A DNA stretch of 64,000 nt from Tolypocladium sp. Sup5 PDA-1 (taxonomy: Eukaryota > Ascomycota > Sordariomycetes > Hypocreales > Ophiocordycipitaceae), in the NCBI GenBank assembly GCA_000750105.3, contig JPHH03000017.1, forward strand, positions 521,315 through 585,314. Direction: 5' to 3'. A program made the translations under genes and the position numbers. Below, piece by piece: positions 11,523-21,728 of this stretch; position 1 is the stretch's first letter, and every line of letters starts with the position of its first letter. The notes below the pieces were generated by a model. It made no database searches. It had not been told where the DNA came from and was given only the letters and a program-made list of their open reading frames with translations.

Positions 11523-13403
11523 TTACCGACGAGGCATTCCCCGTCCTCTTCCCCTCACCGCTCGCTGGGCCGCCCCCGGAGGCAGCTGTCCCGGTGCCTG
11601 GGGCTTTGCGCTCTCCTCGTTCCTGATGGTCTCGTCGACGCTGAGGATCAGGCAGCTGGCCTCGGTGGCGGCCTGGATGGCGTTGACCTTGACCAGCGCA
11701 GGCTCCCACACGAAGCGTTCCATCATGTCGGCCACGCCCTCGTTGTTAAAGTCCACGCCGGCCCAGGTGTTGCCCTTGCGGTGCTCCACGCGCAGCTTGT
11801 TGAGGATGTCGGTGGCGTCGAAGCCGGCGTTGTCGCATAGCTGTCGGGGGATGATCTCCAGCGCCTTGGCGAACGACTTGATGATGGCTTGTTGCTTGTG
11901 GGGGATGTTCTTGTCGGCGAAGCGGTGCAGGTAGGCAGAGACCTCCATCTCGACGGCACCACCGCCACCGACGATCAGGTGGTTCTTGATGGCTCGCTTG
12001 ACAATCATGATGGCGTCGTGCAGCGATCGCTCAACCTCGGCAATGAACTGCTCGGCGCCGCCACGCAGCACCAGGGTGCAGGTCTTGGCTTCGGGGCACT
12101 CCTCGAAGAAGTTGAATCGCTCGCCACCAATCTGGCGCTCGTCGAAGGTCCCGCAGGTTCCGAGGTGCTCGTGAAGAATGTCTGAGCACGTCGACTGAAT
12201 AGTGGCGCCAGTAGCCTGGACCACACGCTCCATATCCTCAGAGGCGACGCGGCCGGCACAGAAGATGTCTCGGTCGGCAAAGAACTGCGTAGCCAAGTCG
12301 CCGATGGGCAGCTTGCTCAGCACCACCTTGGCGCCGGTCTTGGAGATGGCCTCGAGCTTCTTGTAGATGATCTGCCACTCCGCATCCACGATGGCCTGGT
12401 ACTCGGACACCTGCTCGACGCGGACCTCGGCGTTGTCCTTTTCGGCCTTGAGCTCCAGCTCGACGTTCAAGCACACAATCTTGGGCTTCTTGAAGGTCTT
12501 GGGTTGTTGCTCGAAGCCGGCGTAGGAGAAGGTCTTCTTGAAGGCGACGCCGTTGACGAAGCGCGACTCGGTGAGGGATCCGCCGGGGATCTTCTTGATG
12601 CCGATCAGCTTCTCGTTCAGGTCGTCCTGGTCGAGCGACAGAACGGCGTCGACCACCACTGTTGCCCATGTCAGTTTTCCATGCTTGAAATGGCTCCGGG
12701 GGCGGGCATCGTGTCATACTCTTTGTGAAGAACTCGGTATTTCGCTTAATCAGCTTGCTCGTCATGGCGGTGGCGGCCAGCTTGGACAGCGTCTCGCGTC
12801 GGTTGCCCTCGTCGGTGCTGACGGCAATCTCCTTGATCTTGTTGACGGCCATGTGTGACGCCCTCCTCAGGCCCTTGATGATGATCTGAGAGCTGACACC
12901 CTGCTCGACGTGGTCCTTGACCTCCTTGAGAATCTCGCCGGCGAGGACGACGACGGAGGTGGTGCCGTCACCGACCTCGGCGTCTTGGGATCGGGCAATG
13001 TCGACGAGGATTCGGGCGGCGGGGTGGACAATGTCGAGGAGCTGCTGCAGTCAGCAAACCGATTCCTGCTTTGATGCCATGTGCGCGTGCGGGTGTCGTG
13101 CGAACCTTCATGACCGTCGCGCCATCGTTGGTAATCGTCTGCCTGCCATTCTCGTCCACCATCAACAGGTCCCCGCCATAGGGACCCAGAGTGGGCTTTA
13201 CCGTAGCCTGAACCGCTAGACAGGCATTGATATTCGAGATGATCTGGCCCTTGCCCTGGGAGGTGTCGGTTCCTAGACGGGGAGAGCAGGTCGCGGTCAG
13301 CCAGGTGTCCAGCTAAAGGGGCGGCCAGCCTGCGAGGGGAGCGGTGGGGTAGCTCACCTTCCTTGAGGACGATGATGGTGGGCGTCTGCCCTCCGAAAGA
13401 CAT
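11523..13403 (-). CDS. cct7: T-complex protein 1 subunit eta (CCT7)
   Basis: One of eight subunits of the cytosolic chaperonin TRiC/CCT, which folds actin, tubulin and WD40 proteins by ATP hydrolysis. About 556 residues from four exons: 13403-13358, 13272-13106, 13041-12720 and 12658-11523. The introns are 85, 64 and 61 nt. Joined frames give KEGTDTSQGKGQ, GATVMKLLDIVHPAAR and TEFFTKMVVDAV, all expected for CCT-eta. The nucleotide-binding motif GDGTT is at 95-99 and the eta-specific IGIKKIPGGSLTESRFVNGV follows exon 4's start. GGGGAVEMEVSAYL and the C-terminal Gly/Arg tail (RGRGRGMPRR) are also typical. The second intron uses the unusual donor GTTCGC. Its acceptor could lie 3 nt earlier, adding one Gln. 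Confidence 0.95.
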
Positions 13404-13917
13404 GATGGCGGTGGTTTGCTGGAGTGGCCCGTCGTTGCCCAGGAGATCGGCTGATGCAGAGGGGAGAGGCTGGCTGGCTATGCGAGGGTCAAGGGCGTCA
13501 GGATGCGACGTTGTCTGCTCTCGTGCGTGGGATGGGATGGGATGGACTGGCTGTCGTCGAGCTCCAAAAAAATGTTGCAGCCTTTCCTGCCCGTGCACGG
13601 ACCACCCTGATCTCTGAGGTACCCCTCCAAGCTTGTCAGGGGACGCAGGACTGGCTGCCCCACCATCGACGACATTCTCACGACGTCCATGGAAGCTGGA
13701 ACTCGCAACTTCAAGTTCAATGTTCGCGCACCAATTCATCGATCCATTCATAAAGCCCGTCGCCGTCAGGGTATCCGTGCTCATAGTCTCGTAGTCCTCA
13801 TAGCCTCGTAACCTCAACGTCTCTCCCCTTCCCCCCCGTTCCTCGCGTTCCACTCCGTCTCCCACAAAACAAACCACCCCAAGCCGCCAACAAGAGGGGA
13901 ACCAGAACCAGCTGGGA
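13404..13917. other. Promoter of CCT7 and 3' flank of the next minus-strand gene
   Basis: The presumed CCT7 5' region, pyrimidine-rich on the transcribed strand. A short gggat repeat lies near 13527-13541. No further gene is seen. Confidence 0.4.
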
Positions 13918-14730
13918 TCAGATCATGATGCCCAGCAGCGAGTCGGGCGAGTGGGCAAACGCCAGCTCCAGCTTGCGCACCTGCGCCATCCTGCGAGACA
14001 GAGCCGCCAGCTTCTTCTGGACCAGGCCGTTGATAAACAGCCGCAGCTGGTCCTGCAGCTGCTGGAGCTTGTACTCCTGCTCCTCGCTCTCGTACGCGGG
14101 AGAATCGGCGTTCTCGTACCGGTAGTTCTGGATTTCAATCGTCGACTCCTCGACGACCATGTTGACGACAGTGGCCACGCGCACTGCCGTCAGGACCGGG
14201 TCCTGCTCGGCTCTGCAATGCTCTTGGAGACTTTGCATCAGGCCGCTGACGTTGCGGCTGGTGTCGAACAAGCGTCCATCGTAGCTGGAACGTTCTGGGA
14301 ACTGCTCGTCCAAGAGCCGGAGAAGGGGCAGCTTGCCGTCAAAGACGTCGTACCGCTGGAGCTTGAGTTCATCAAGTTCAACGCCGAGAGGCCTCTGGGC
14401 ATCCAAGAGGTATTGAAGGTCCGGCATGAGGTTTTTGATGATGCACGGGCTGACTGCGTCATCTACCTTTCTGCGCCTCTTGGTGCGTTTTCCGTCTGGC
14501 TTGACGTTAGCTGAGGATGTTCGATACCAACATAGGAGGTAGGTATGCTAGAAGTCAGCTGCAATAGACGTACCGAGGCTTGCAACGCCCGTCAGGGGAG
14601 CTGGAAGGGCCTTTGAAGTAGGTCGTCGAACCCTCTTGGTTCGACGCCGCTCCGCGATGGAGGGTCGTCCCCGGCGAGCCTGCAGTTTGCGGATGTTGGC
14701 CGCCGCATCAAGAGCCTTGAACATGGGCAT
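13918..14730 (-). CDS. Conserved-looking hypothetical protein, basic N-terminus and coiled-coil C-terminus
   Basis: A protein of about 249 residues that I do not recognise. Two exons: 14730-14574 and 14510-13918. The 63-nt intron has GTACGT at its donor and a CATCCTCAG acceptor, and the frame joins cleanly (GVASLANVKPDGKRTKRRRK). The first 80 residues are very basic with two clusters (RRRTKRVRR and KRTKRRRK) that look like nuclear localisation signals. A helical middle follows (MPDLQYLLDAQRPLGVELD). The last 60 residues are Gln/Leu-rich (EEQEYKLQQLQDQLRLFING), suggesting a coiled coil. The size and make-up would suit a small chromatin or kinetochore subunit, but that is only a guess. The intron and uniform codon use support a real gene. 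Confidence 0.7.
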
Positions 14731-16050
14731 CTTGCTGCTTCAGGGGGAGTTGGTAGATGTGGAATAGAGGCGAAGTCGGCCGACGGCGGATTGGAGAAAG
14801 GCGCGGCGAGCTTTCAAGATGAATGGGTTGGAGTTGGTGTTGGGTAAAGTCTCTTGAAAAGCTTGCGTTGTGGTCGGGTCGGGGCTCAAAGAGATGTTCA
14901 GTCTTTCACTGCCACCCAGCCACCACGCAGCTGCAAGGCAAACACTCAGGCAGGAAATTGGCCATTGTGCACAATGGTGAATAGGTTCCACGTTCGCAAA
15001 ATGTGTCTACAGCACACGTACTGCCTGCTTTCATGCAACGACAATAGGCACAGCAAACGCCGGACCGTGGGCCTCAATGCACTCGCCCTTTTCTCCCAAC
15101 TCGCCATACTAACCCTCGTGAGCGAAGTTTATGCAGATTGACCTCCCATCACCTGGAATAGATGGTTCACTGGTTTTGTGTTTAACATAGTCACTGACCC
15201 CTTTCCATGTTCCGACCTGCACCCGTGACAAAGCCCACGAACAATCACAGGGCGCGCATTATTAAGGCTTAGTGACCGACTCTTTCAGGGGTTTCTTTCT
15301 TGTGCAAATATACGTAAATGGACATAATTTTCCAGCGGTGGCAGCGTTGATTCCGAGGGTGTGGGGGAGGAAACTACGCTTCAGAGGAGGCAGCTCGTGT
15401 CCTTGTCGGAACATGGTTTGTTGCTCTGGGGCAAGGGTAGCCAAGATGAGCAGCTCTATAGGCAGTAGAACTAGCCTAATAGCCTGCGCAATGAGGGATA
15501 TTGACAGCCCATTTCCTGCAAGTGGTAATGCCCAATTCGCTACAAGCGTTTCCCGCCGCTTTGCGCTTTTGTCCGTAGGTGTTGAACTACCACGACAAAG
15601 ACCCGGTGCTTTTGAATATGTCATGCTACGATGCTAGGTTGCTAAAGATATGGCTTGACCTATCGGACCTTTCCTTGGGCCATCTCGCTCGCTGTGCGAT
15701 TATTCGTTCTGATGATCTCCCAACGCGCCCGAATGGCTCTCCCTAGAGGCTCTTTTTAAGCCAATTGCTCCTTCAGAAGGCAAACGATATGGCTGAGTGT
15801 TGCGGCTCCAGCTAGTATTGCAATTGCCGTCGTAGTGATCGTGGTACACCTCGGTGATGCAATGGTCCGATTTGATGCTGGGTGGCCAGTCGATTCCCCT
15901 GTCGTCAGGATCACCGAGGAGGCCGAATGAGACAGGAGCATCCTTTCCAACTTCTACGTCCCGGGGACACTCTGCTCGTCCATGGTGCGATATTACGGTT
16001 ATTCATACCAGTACCTATATTTACAGCATTGCAACACTCTGAAATCTTCC
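14731..16050. other. Intergenic, hypothetical gene to ankyrin gene
   Basis: 1.3 kb of average-composition DNA. Minus-strand frames at 14740-14991 and 15262-15624 lack domain content; the first also lacks an ATG. Nothing is supported here. Confidence 0.4.
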
Positions 16051-16614
16051 CTACGCTTTAGAAGCCTGCGAGGGCCGTTGTGCCTTGCCCCGACCCGGCG
16101 CAGCCTCGAATTTGGCCTTCCACGTCTCGTCTTGCTTGAACATCTCGACGCACTGCAGGGCACTGGGGTTTCCGTAGTCTGGGTCCGCACCGCCCTCGAG
16201 CAAAGCCTGCATTTGTCTCGTGAGATTTAATCGTCGGTGGATTGACGCGCTGCCGACGTACCTCGATCACGGCGTCCTCCTTTTTGAACACGGCGCCAGC
16301 AAGGGGGCTCTGTCCCTTGTCATTGAGCCTGTTTGGGTCTGCACCGTGCTGTATCAGGAGCTTAACCAGGTCGGCATGGCCGTAGTATGCTGCTAGCATC
16401 AGCTGATGGAGGTGTGGTGAGCTTTCATCTTCTGGTGGGACTGGAGTGGCAGCACGGAGGACCGTACCAGTGTGTCGCCTTTCTCGTTGGTCATGTTTGG
16501 TGGCAAGCCAGCCGGCAGGGCTTGTTGGAAGATGGCAAGGTCGCCTCTCCTCGCGGAGTCGTACATCCTCGCGGCCAGGGCGATGGCCTCCGGCGATAGA
16601 GATAGCGCGTCCAT
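16051..16614 (-). CDS. Small ankyrin-repeat protein
   Basis: About 147 residues from three exons: 16614-16468, 16402-16262 and 16206-16051. The introns are 65 and 55 nt, all in phase 0. Residues are arranged as about three ankyrin repeats: RMYDSARRGDLAIFQQALPA, then LMLAAYYGHADLVKLLIQHG with ADPNRLNDKGQSPLAGAVFK, then ALLEGGADPDYGNPSALQCV. The protein ends in a short helix (MFKQDETWKAKF) and a basic tail. Ankyrin repeats are protein-binding scaffolds; no partner can be inferred. Proteins of this size and layout are widespread in ascomycetes and probably cytosolic. The exon joins preserve the repeat register, which is the main support for the model. Confidence 0.85.
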
Positions 16615-18595
16615 GGCCGTTGTCCTCGTGACGCACTGGTGACGCTGGTGCACGATTGTCGGATTTTACGAATTCACTGGTTGTTGAAGAGGTGGAAGGT
16701 ATCCGAGGTCGGAGGGAAACCCTGTTTATATTGCCGTGTTTTTGATCCGCTGGAATAACAGACAAAATGTGAGGCCGTGAGAGAGTTGCAGCAGCTCTCT
16801 ATTGAATGTTCACTCAGTGACATGAATGACTCTCGTCCGCTTTAGGTTCCGTGGCGATTCATTGAGGTGCTCAGTGGAGCCAGGCGGGGCGGGGCGCTAC
16901 AAGACGGTTCGGTGCGCTTCCAGCGAACTCGGAGGCCCGGAGCATCTACGACACTCGAGATCAAGGGCTCTTCAAGGGCTGGTTGACCGAGGTAAGTTTA
17001 ATTGCTATTTAAATTGAGATGAGTAGGTTTCAACATTTTCGCCACATCAAATAAGAAGATATGTGTCCCGACTCCCGAGCTCAAGAGATGGTGCAAGTGC
17101 AGGCGTTCCACGTCGCCCATGGATCGTCCGTGCCGCTCACACCGGGAAAAAGCAAATATTCAGTCTTGTTGTCCGTACATGTGCCGTGTTTCTCATCGTC
17201 AACCTGGATATTATTAGTATCATCGTACGAAGGAAGTACGGAGTACACAGGCTAAATAAGCCCCTTGGCTGAATCGATAGCGCACCCTTTCGCACGAGCC
17301 TCGCAGCAGAGCTGCTAGACTCTAGTAATCGGCCGTGCCATCGCCCTCGCCCGGCTCCGGCTCGGTGGGAATCGGCAGATCCGGCGGTTGTGGAGTCTCG
17401 GGTCTGTGGCGCATCGTTGGATTGCCCAGGTTTGTTTGTTATTTTACAGTAATAGGCGGTGGTCGATTTTGCGGTTTATACCGACTCCTTGTGGATATTT
17501 TGAGAAATGCTCGTTGCGAGCAGAGTTCAGCCGGGTCGGGAAGAGTTGGTCGTGGCGAGGACATCGTCATCTGCGGGGTGAGCTGGCTCAAGGTGGTGTC
17601 GCGCAGCGCCGCTGCCATTGGCGTTGGCCTCGATTCGACATGATCCGAGCTTCGATATCATGCCACTTCTCTTTGCAGCCCGGCAGATCAACACCAATAC
17701 TTTTGTGAGGATGCTTAACCGCCAACTGACTGCATGAATGGGATGCCTGACGATGGGCAGCCCAGAATCAATCCGTCATGCACAGAAACATCCAGGCCTC
17801 ACGGATGCATACACCGAGCTAATAGCAGGCAGGCGAAGCTACCAGAGCTCCAGCAGGGCCAATCGGCCCGGGCAACTAGTTAGGCGGCGTGCGCAATACA
17901 CTTTGGCCGCGTTGGAGCTGCTGTTGGCATGACATCAGACGTTCGTGGCGTCGGTGGCCCCTCCAGCATTAATTGATAGCGTGAAACCCTGGAGTCTGGG
18001 CCTTGGTTGGGCGGACGCTGAGTACCTCTGTATCTAAGCAGTCGAGGGCGTCTAACACTTCAGGTCCCATTTCAGGGCATCCGAGGAGATATTCTCGATC
18101 GAGGAGTCGAGGCGGCTGCGGTATTCTCGCCTCTGGTGGATGGGTGAAAAAATACAAGGCCGTCATCCAAAATTCAATGGTTCGACGGCTGAGCCAGGCT
18201 AAGCTATTGCCCGCATATCCGGGTCTTCCGTACCTGCTCGAGCTCCATCCCCGCTGCATTCGGATGCGGTGACGTATTGAGGCTGGAATGTGCTCCCACA
18301 ATATCATCCAACCTTTGGCTGGTGGCCGCAATCGCCGATGCAACAGTATTATATCTACGGAGGTACGCCGAAGCGAGAGGTCGCTTCCGTGCCCAGACTG
18401 TACATACGCAGTGCATGCACCTTGCATTTCCTGGGTAATACTGGACCGCTCCCACGCTGCATCTCAACCCCATCTGCACTGTTACAGCTTCGCAGTGAAT
18501 TGCAATTGCCATTCAGTCCTCCCAATTGACGCCGCGACTTCTCCGCGTCCTGCTCTATCGCCGTTTGTCAAAGTCACACCGGTTCGCTGCCGACA
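16615..18595. other. Divergent intergenic region, ankyrin gene / phosphoketolase
   Basis: 2 kb without a convincing gene. A TACGGAGTA copy (reverse complement of TACTCCGTA) lies at 17237. A ccccgc hexamer near 18248 fits the CreA carbon-repressor consensus on the other strand, but single copies are expected by chance. A 152-codon minus frame (17969-18427) shows no domain. Confidence 0.4.
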
Positions 18596-21226
18596 ATGGC
18601 CGAAGATCAGTCGCTCCAGCCGTACGGCCCTGCCCGGTCGACCGTCAAGGGCAGCCCCCTGTCCAACGACGAGATCAAGCAGTACGACGACTTCTTCAAG
18701 GCGAGCTGCTACCTGGCGCTGGGCATGATCTACCTGCGAGAGAACCCGCTGCTCCGCGAGCCTCTCAAAAAGGAGCATCTCAAGCTGCGTCTCCTCGGCC
18801 ACTTTGGCTCTGCCCCCGCCCAAATATTCACTTGGATGCACTTCAACCGGCTCATCAAAAAGTACGACCTCGACGCCTACTTTGTCTCTGGGCCCGGCCA
18901 CGGAGCGCCCGCGGTGCTGTCCCAGTCGTATCTCGAGGGGGTCTACTCGGAGGTCTACCCCGAAAAGTCACTGGATATTGAAGGGCTGCAAAAGTTCTTC
19001 AAGTACTTTTCGTTTCCGGGGGGCATCGGGTCGCACGCCACGCCAGAGACGCCTGGCTCTATCCATGAGGGCGGCGAGCTCGGCTACTCTGTTTCGCACG
19101 CCTTTGGCTCCGTTTTCGATAACCCCGACCTCATTGCCCTGACCGTGGTTGGCGATGGCGAGGCGGAAACTGGGCCGCTCGCCACTGCGTGGCACAGGTT
19201 CGTTTCTTACCAAGCCCTGAAAGTGGGAAGCGCCTTGATACTAACGGTAGTGAAGCACGAAATTCTTGAATCCTATCGTGGACGGTGCGGTTCTACCCGT
19301 CTTGAACTTGAACGGGTACAAGATCAACAACCCAACTATTCTTGCTCGAATCTCCCACGACGAGCTCAAGAGTCTGTTCATCGGCTACGGCTGGGAGCCG
19401 TATTTCGTCGAGGGCGATGACCTGGACAGCATGCACCAAGCCATGGCGGCAACGCTCGAACACTGCGTCAATCAGATTCGGGGGTACCAGAAGAAGGCTC
19501 GCGACAGCGGCAAGGCATTCCGTCCGAGATGGCCCATGATCGTCTTGCGCACCCCCAAAGGATGGACTGCCCCCCGAAAGATTGATGGCAACTACCTGGA
19601 GGGATTCTGGAGGGCTCACCAGGTCCCCATCACCGATCCGGCCACCAATCCAGACCACCTGAAGATGCTGGAAGCATGGATGCGCGGGTATGAGCCAGAC
19701 CGGCTCTTCGACAAGAGCGGAAAGCCTATTCCGTCGCTGCGGGCGCTCTGCCCTGATGGAAACCGCCGGATGAGTGCCAACCCGGTCGCCAACGGCGGCC
19801 TGGTCAAGAAGCCTCTCAAAATGCCCAACTTCAGAGACTACGCGATCAAGGTCGACCGGTCCGCCACCACCCTGAGCAGCAGCATGAAGAACATGGCCAA
19901 GTTCATGCGGGACATCATGGCCCTGAATCTACACAACTTTAGGCTATTTGGCCCCGACGAGACCGAGTCGAACAAGCTGGGTGCCGTGTACGAAGTCGGC
20001 AAGAAAGTATGGATGGGGGAGTACTTCGAGGAAGATAAGAACGGGGGCAACCTAGCCATGGCCGGACGGGTCATGGAGATGTTGTCAGAACACACAGTAG
20101 AAGGCTGGCTCGAGGGCTATGTTCTGAGCGGCCGCCATGGTCTCCTCAACAGCTACGAGCCTTTCATCCACGTGATTGATTCTATGGTCAACCAGGTATG
20201 GTATTTTCCCCACAAAAGTTAAAAGTACTTGTTGCTGACATTCGCAAAGCATTGCAAGTGGATCGAAAAGTGTCTCGAGATAGAGTGGCGTGCCGATGTT
20301 GCGTCTCTCAACATCCTGCTTACCTCCGTGGTCTGGAGACAGGACCATAATGGCTTCTCCCACCAAGATCCAGGATTCCTTGAGGTTGTTGCCAACAAAA
20401 GCCCCGAGGTGGTGCGGATTTACTTGCCTCCGGACGGAAACTGCTTGCTGTCAGGTGAGTTATCTTCCATGAGGGTTAGGGTTAGGGTAGGGGACATCTC
20501 GCTAACAAGCTAACAGTAATGGATCATTGTATGCGCTCCGTCAACTATGTCAACGTCATCGTTTCGGACAAGCAGGATCACCTCCAGTATCTCGACATGG
20601 AGGGTGCCATTCAACACTGCACCAAGGGCATCGGCATCTGGTCACAATTCAGCACCGACGCCGGTGAGAACCCCGACGTGGTCATGGCCTCTTGCGGAGA
20701 CATCAGCACGCACGAGTCCATCGCCGCCATCGACCTCCTCCTCCAGCACTTCCCCGACCTCAAGGTCCGCTGCGTCAACTGCGTCGACCTGTTCAAGCTC
20801 ATCCACCCGAGCGAGCACCCCCACGGCCTGTCCGACAAGGAGTGGACGAGCCTGTTCACGGCCGACACGCCCGTCATCTTCAACTTCCACAGCTACCCCT
20901 GGATGGTGCACCGTCTCACCTACAAGCGTCCCGGCAGCGAGAACATCCACGTGCGCGGCTACCGCGAGAAGGGCAACATCGACACGCCTCTGGAGCTGGC
21001 CATCCGCAACAAGACGGATCGGTTCAGCCTCGCCATCGACGCCATCGATCGTATGACGCATCTACACAATCGCGGCGCGGCGGCGCGACAGGCTTTCCTG
21101 GATGAGCAGATCAGGGCACGCGAGGAGGCCTTTGAGACTGGCATGGATCCGCCGTACTTGACGCAGTGGACGTGGCCACGGGATGGCCTTTGGAAGAAGG
21201 CGGCCGAAAAGCTTACTTCTCGGTAA
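18596..21226 (+). CDS. Xylulose-5-phosphate/fructose-6-phosphate phosphoketolase (Xfp)
   Basis: A thiamine-diphosphate enzyme that splits xylulose 5-phosphate or fructose 6-phosphate with phosphate to give acetyl phosphate plus a C3 or C4 sugar phosphate. About 818 residues, the usual family length. Four exons: 18596-19197, 19256-20195, 20250-20454 and 20517-21226. Introns are 58, 54 and 62 nt. Visible signatures are GHFGSAPAQIFTWMHFNRLI, SGPGHGAPAVLSQSYLEGVY, SFPGGIGSHATPETPGSIHE and the cofactor motif GDGEAETGPLATAWH. GWTAPRKIDGNYLEGFWRAH and DVVMASCGDISTHESIAAID follow in the middle and C-terminal domains. Intron 1 begins GTTCGT, an unusual donor supported by the conserved join AWHSTKFLNPIVDGA. 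Intron 3 carries a telomere-like tract. In Metarhizium a phosphoketolase of this type supports growth on insect sugars (established knowledge). The enzyme probably entered fungi from bacteria. Confidence 0.95.
20472..20493 (+). repeat. Telomere-like GGGTTA tract in phosphoketolase intron 3
   Basis: GGGTTAGGGTTAGGG followed by TAGGGG gives four runs of three or more G separated by 2-3 bases. The tract lies on the sense strand of the 62-nt intron 20455-20516, between the donor and the CTAAC branch sites. The pattern meets the simple G-quadruplex rule. Confidence 0.9.
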
Positions 21227-21728
21227 AGGAAGGGTATGGGTGGGCTTTTTTGTTGCAAGGCAGTGTATTAGGCACTGAATAAATCACTTGAAGGTTCATG
21301 TTTTGACTCGTGAGTTGTTACGGAATGTGCAAGCGGCGACCAGGCCGGTGAAGGCGACCAGTACCTGAGAATAAGAGGCATGAGAACATGGTAGTATTGA
21401 AATCAACGCCATTTCTTTGACTTATTGAATGCATTACGAGTGTGCTGGGCCCGTCCGTGCCTGGTTGCCAAAGCGCCAGTCAGCCTCACAGGCGCACAGC
21501 TGAATTGCTAACCCAAAACACCGTCAGGTACGCGCGGATTCGACCAGGCACCCGAATTCCTCACCTTGAAAGGCCGCCAGCTGACTGAGAGTAAGATGGG
21601 GTGATGCACAACCTCCACTGGTATCACGGTATTCTCGTAATCTACTTTATTGGAGTGGCCCGAGGCGTTGAGTTGCAGCTCGCAACATCAGTTGAATCAG
21701 CTTCGAGACGCCAAACGGCACACAGGCC
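21227..21728. other. Intergenic, phosphoketolase to F-box-like gene
   Basis: The presumed phosphoketolase 3' UTR followed by the promoter of the next gene. No ORF or repeat of note is seen. Confidence 0.4.

Noticed and set aside
15262..15624. 120-codon minus-strand frame
   Set aside because: Begins with ATG but lacks domain or signal-peptide logic. A similar frame exists on the opposite strand.
18248..18253. CreA-type hexamer upstream of phosphoketolase
   Set aside because: A single degenerate hexamer is expected many times by chance. No paired sites are present.
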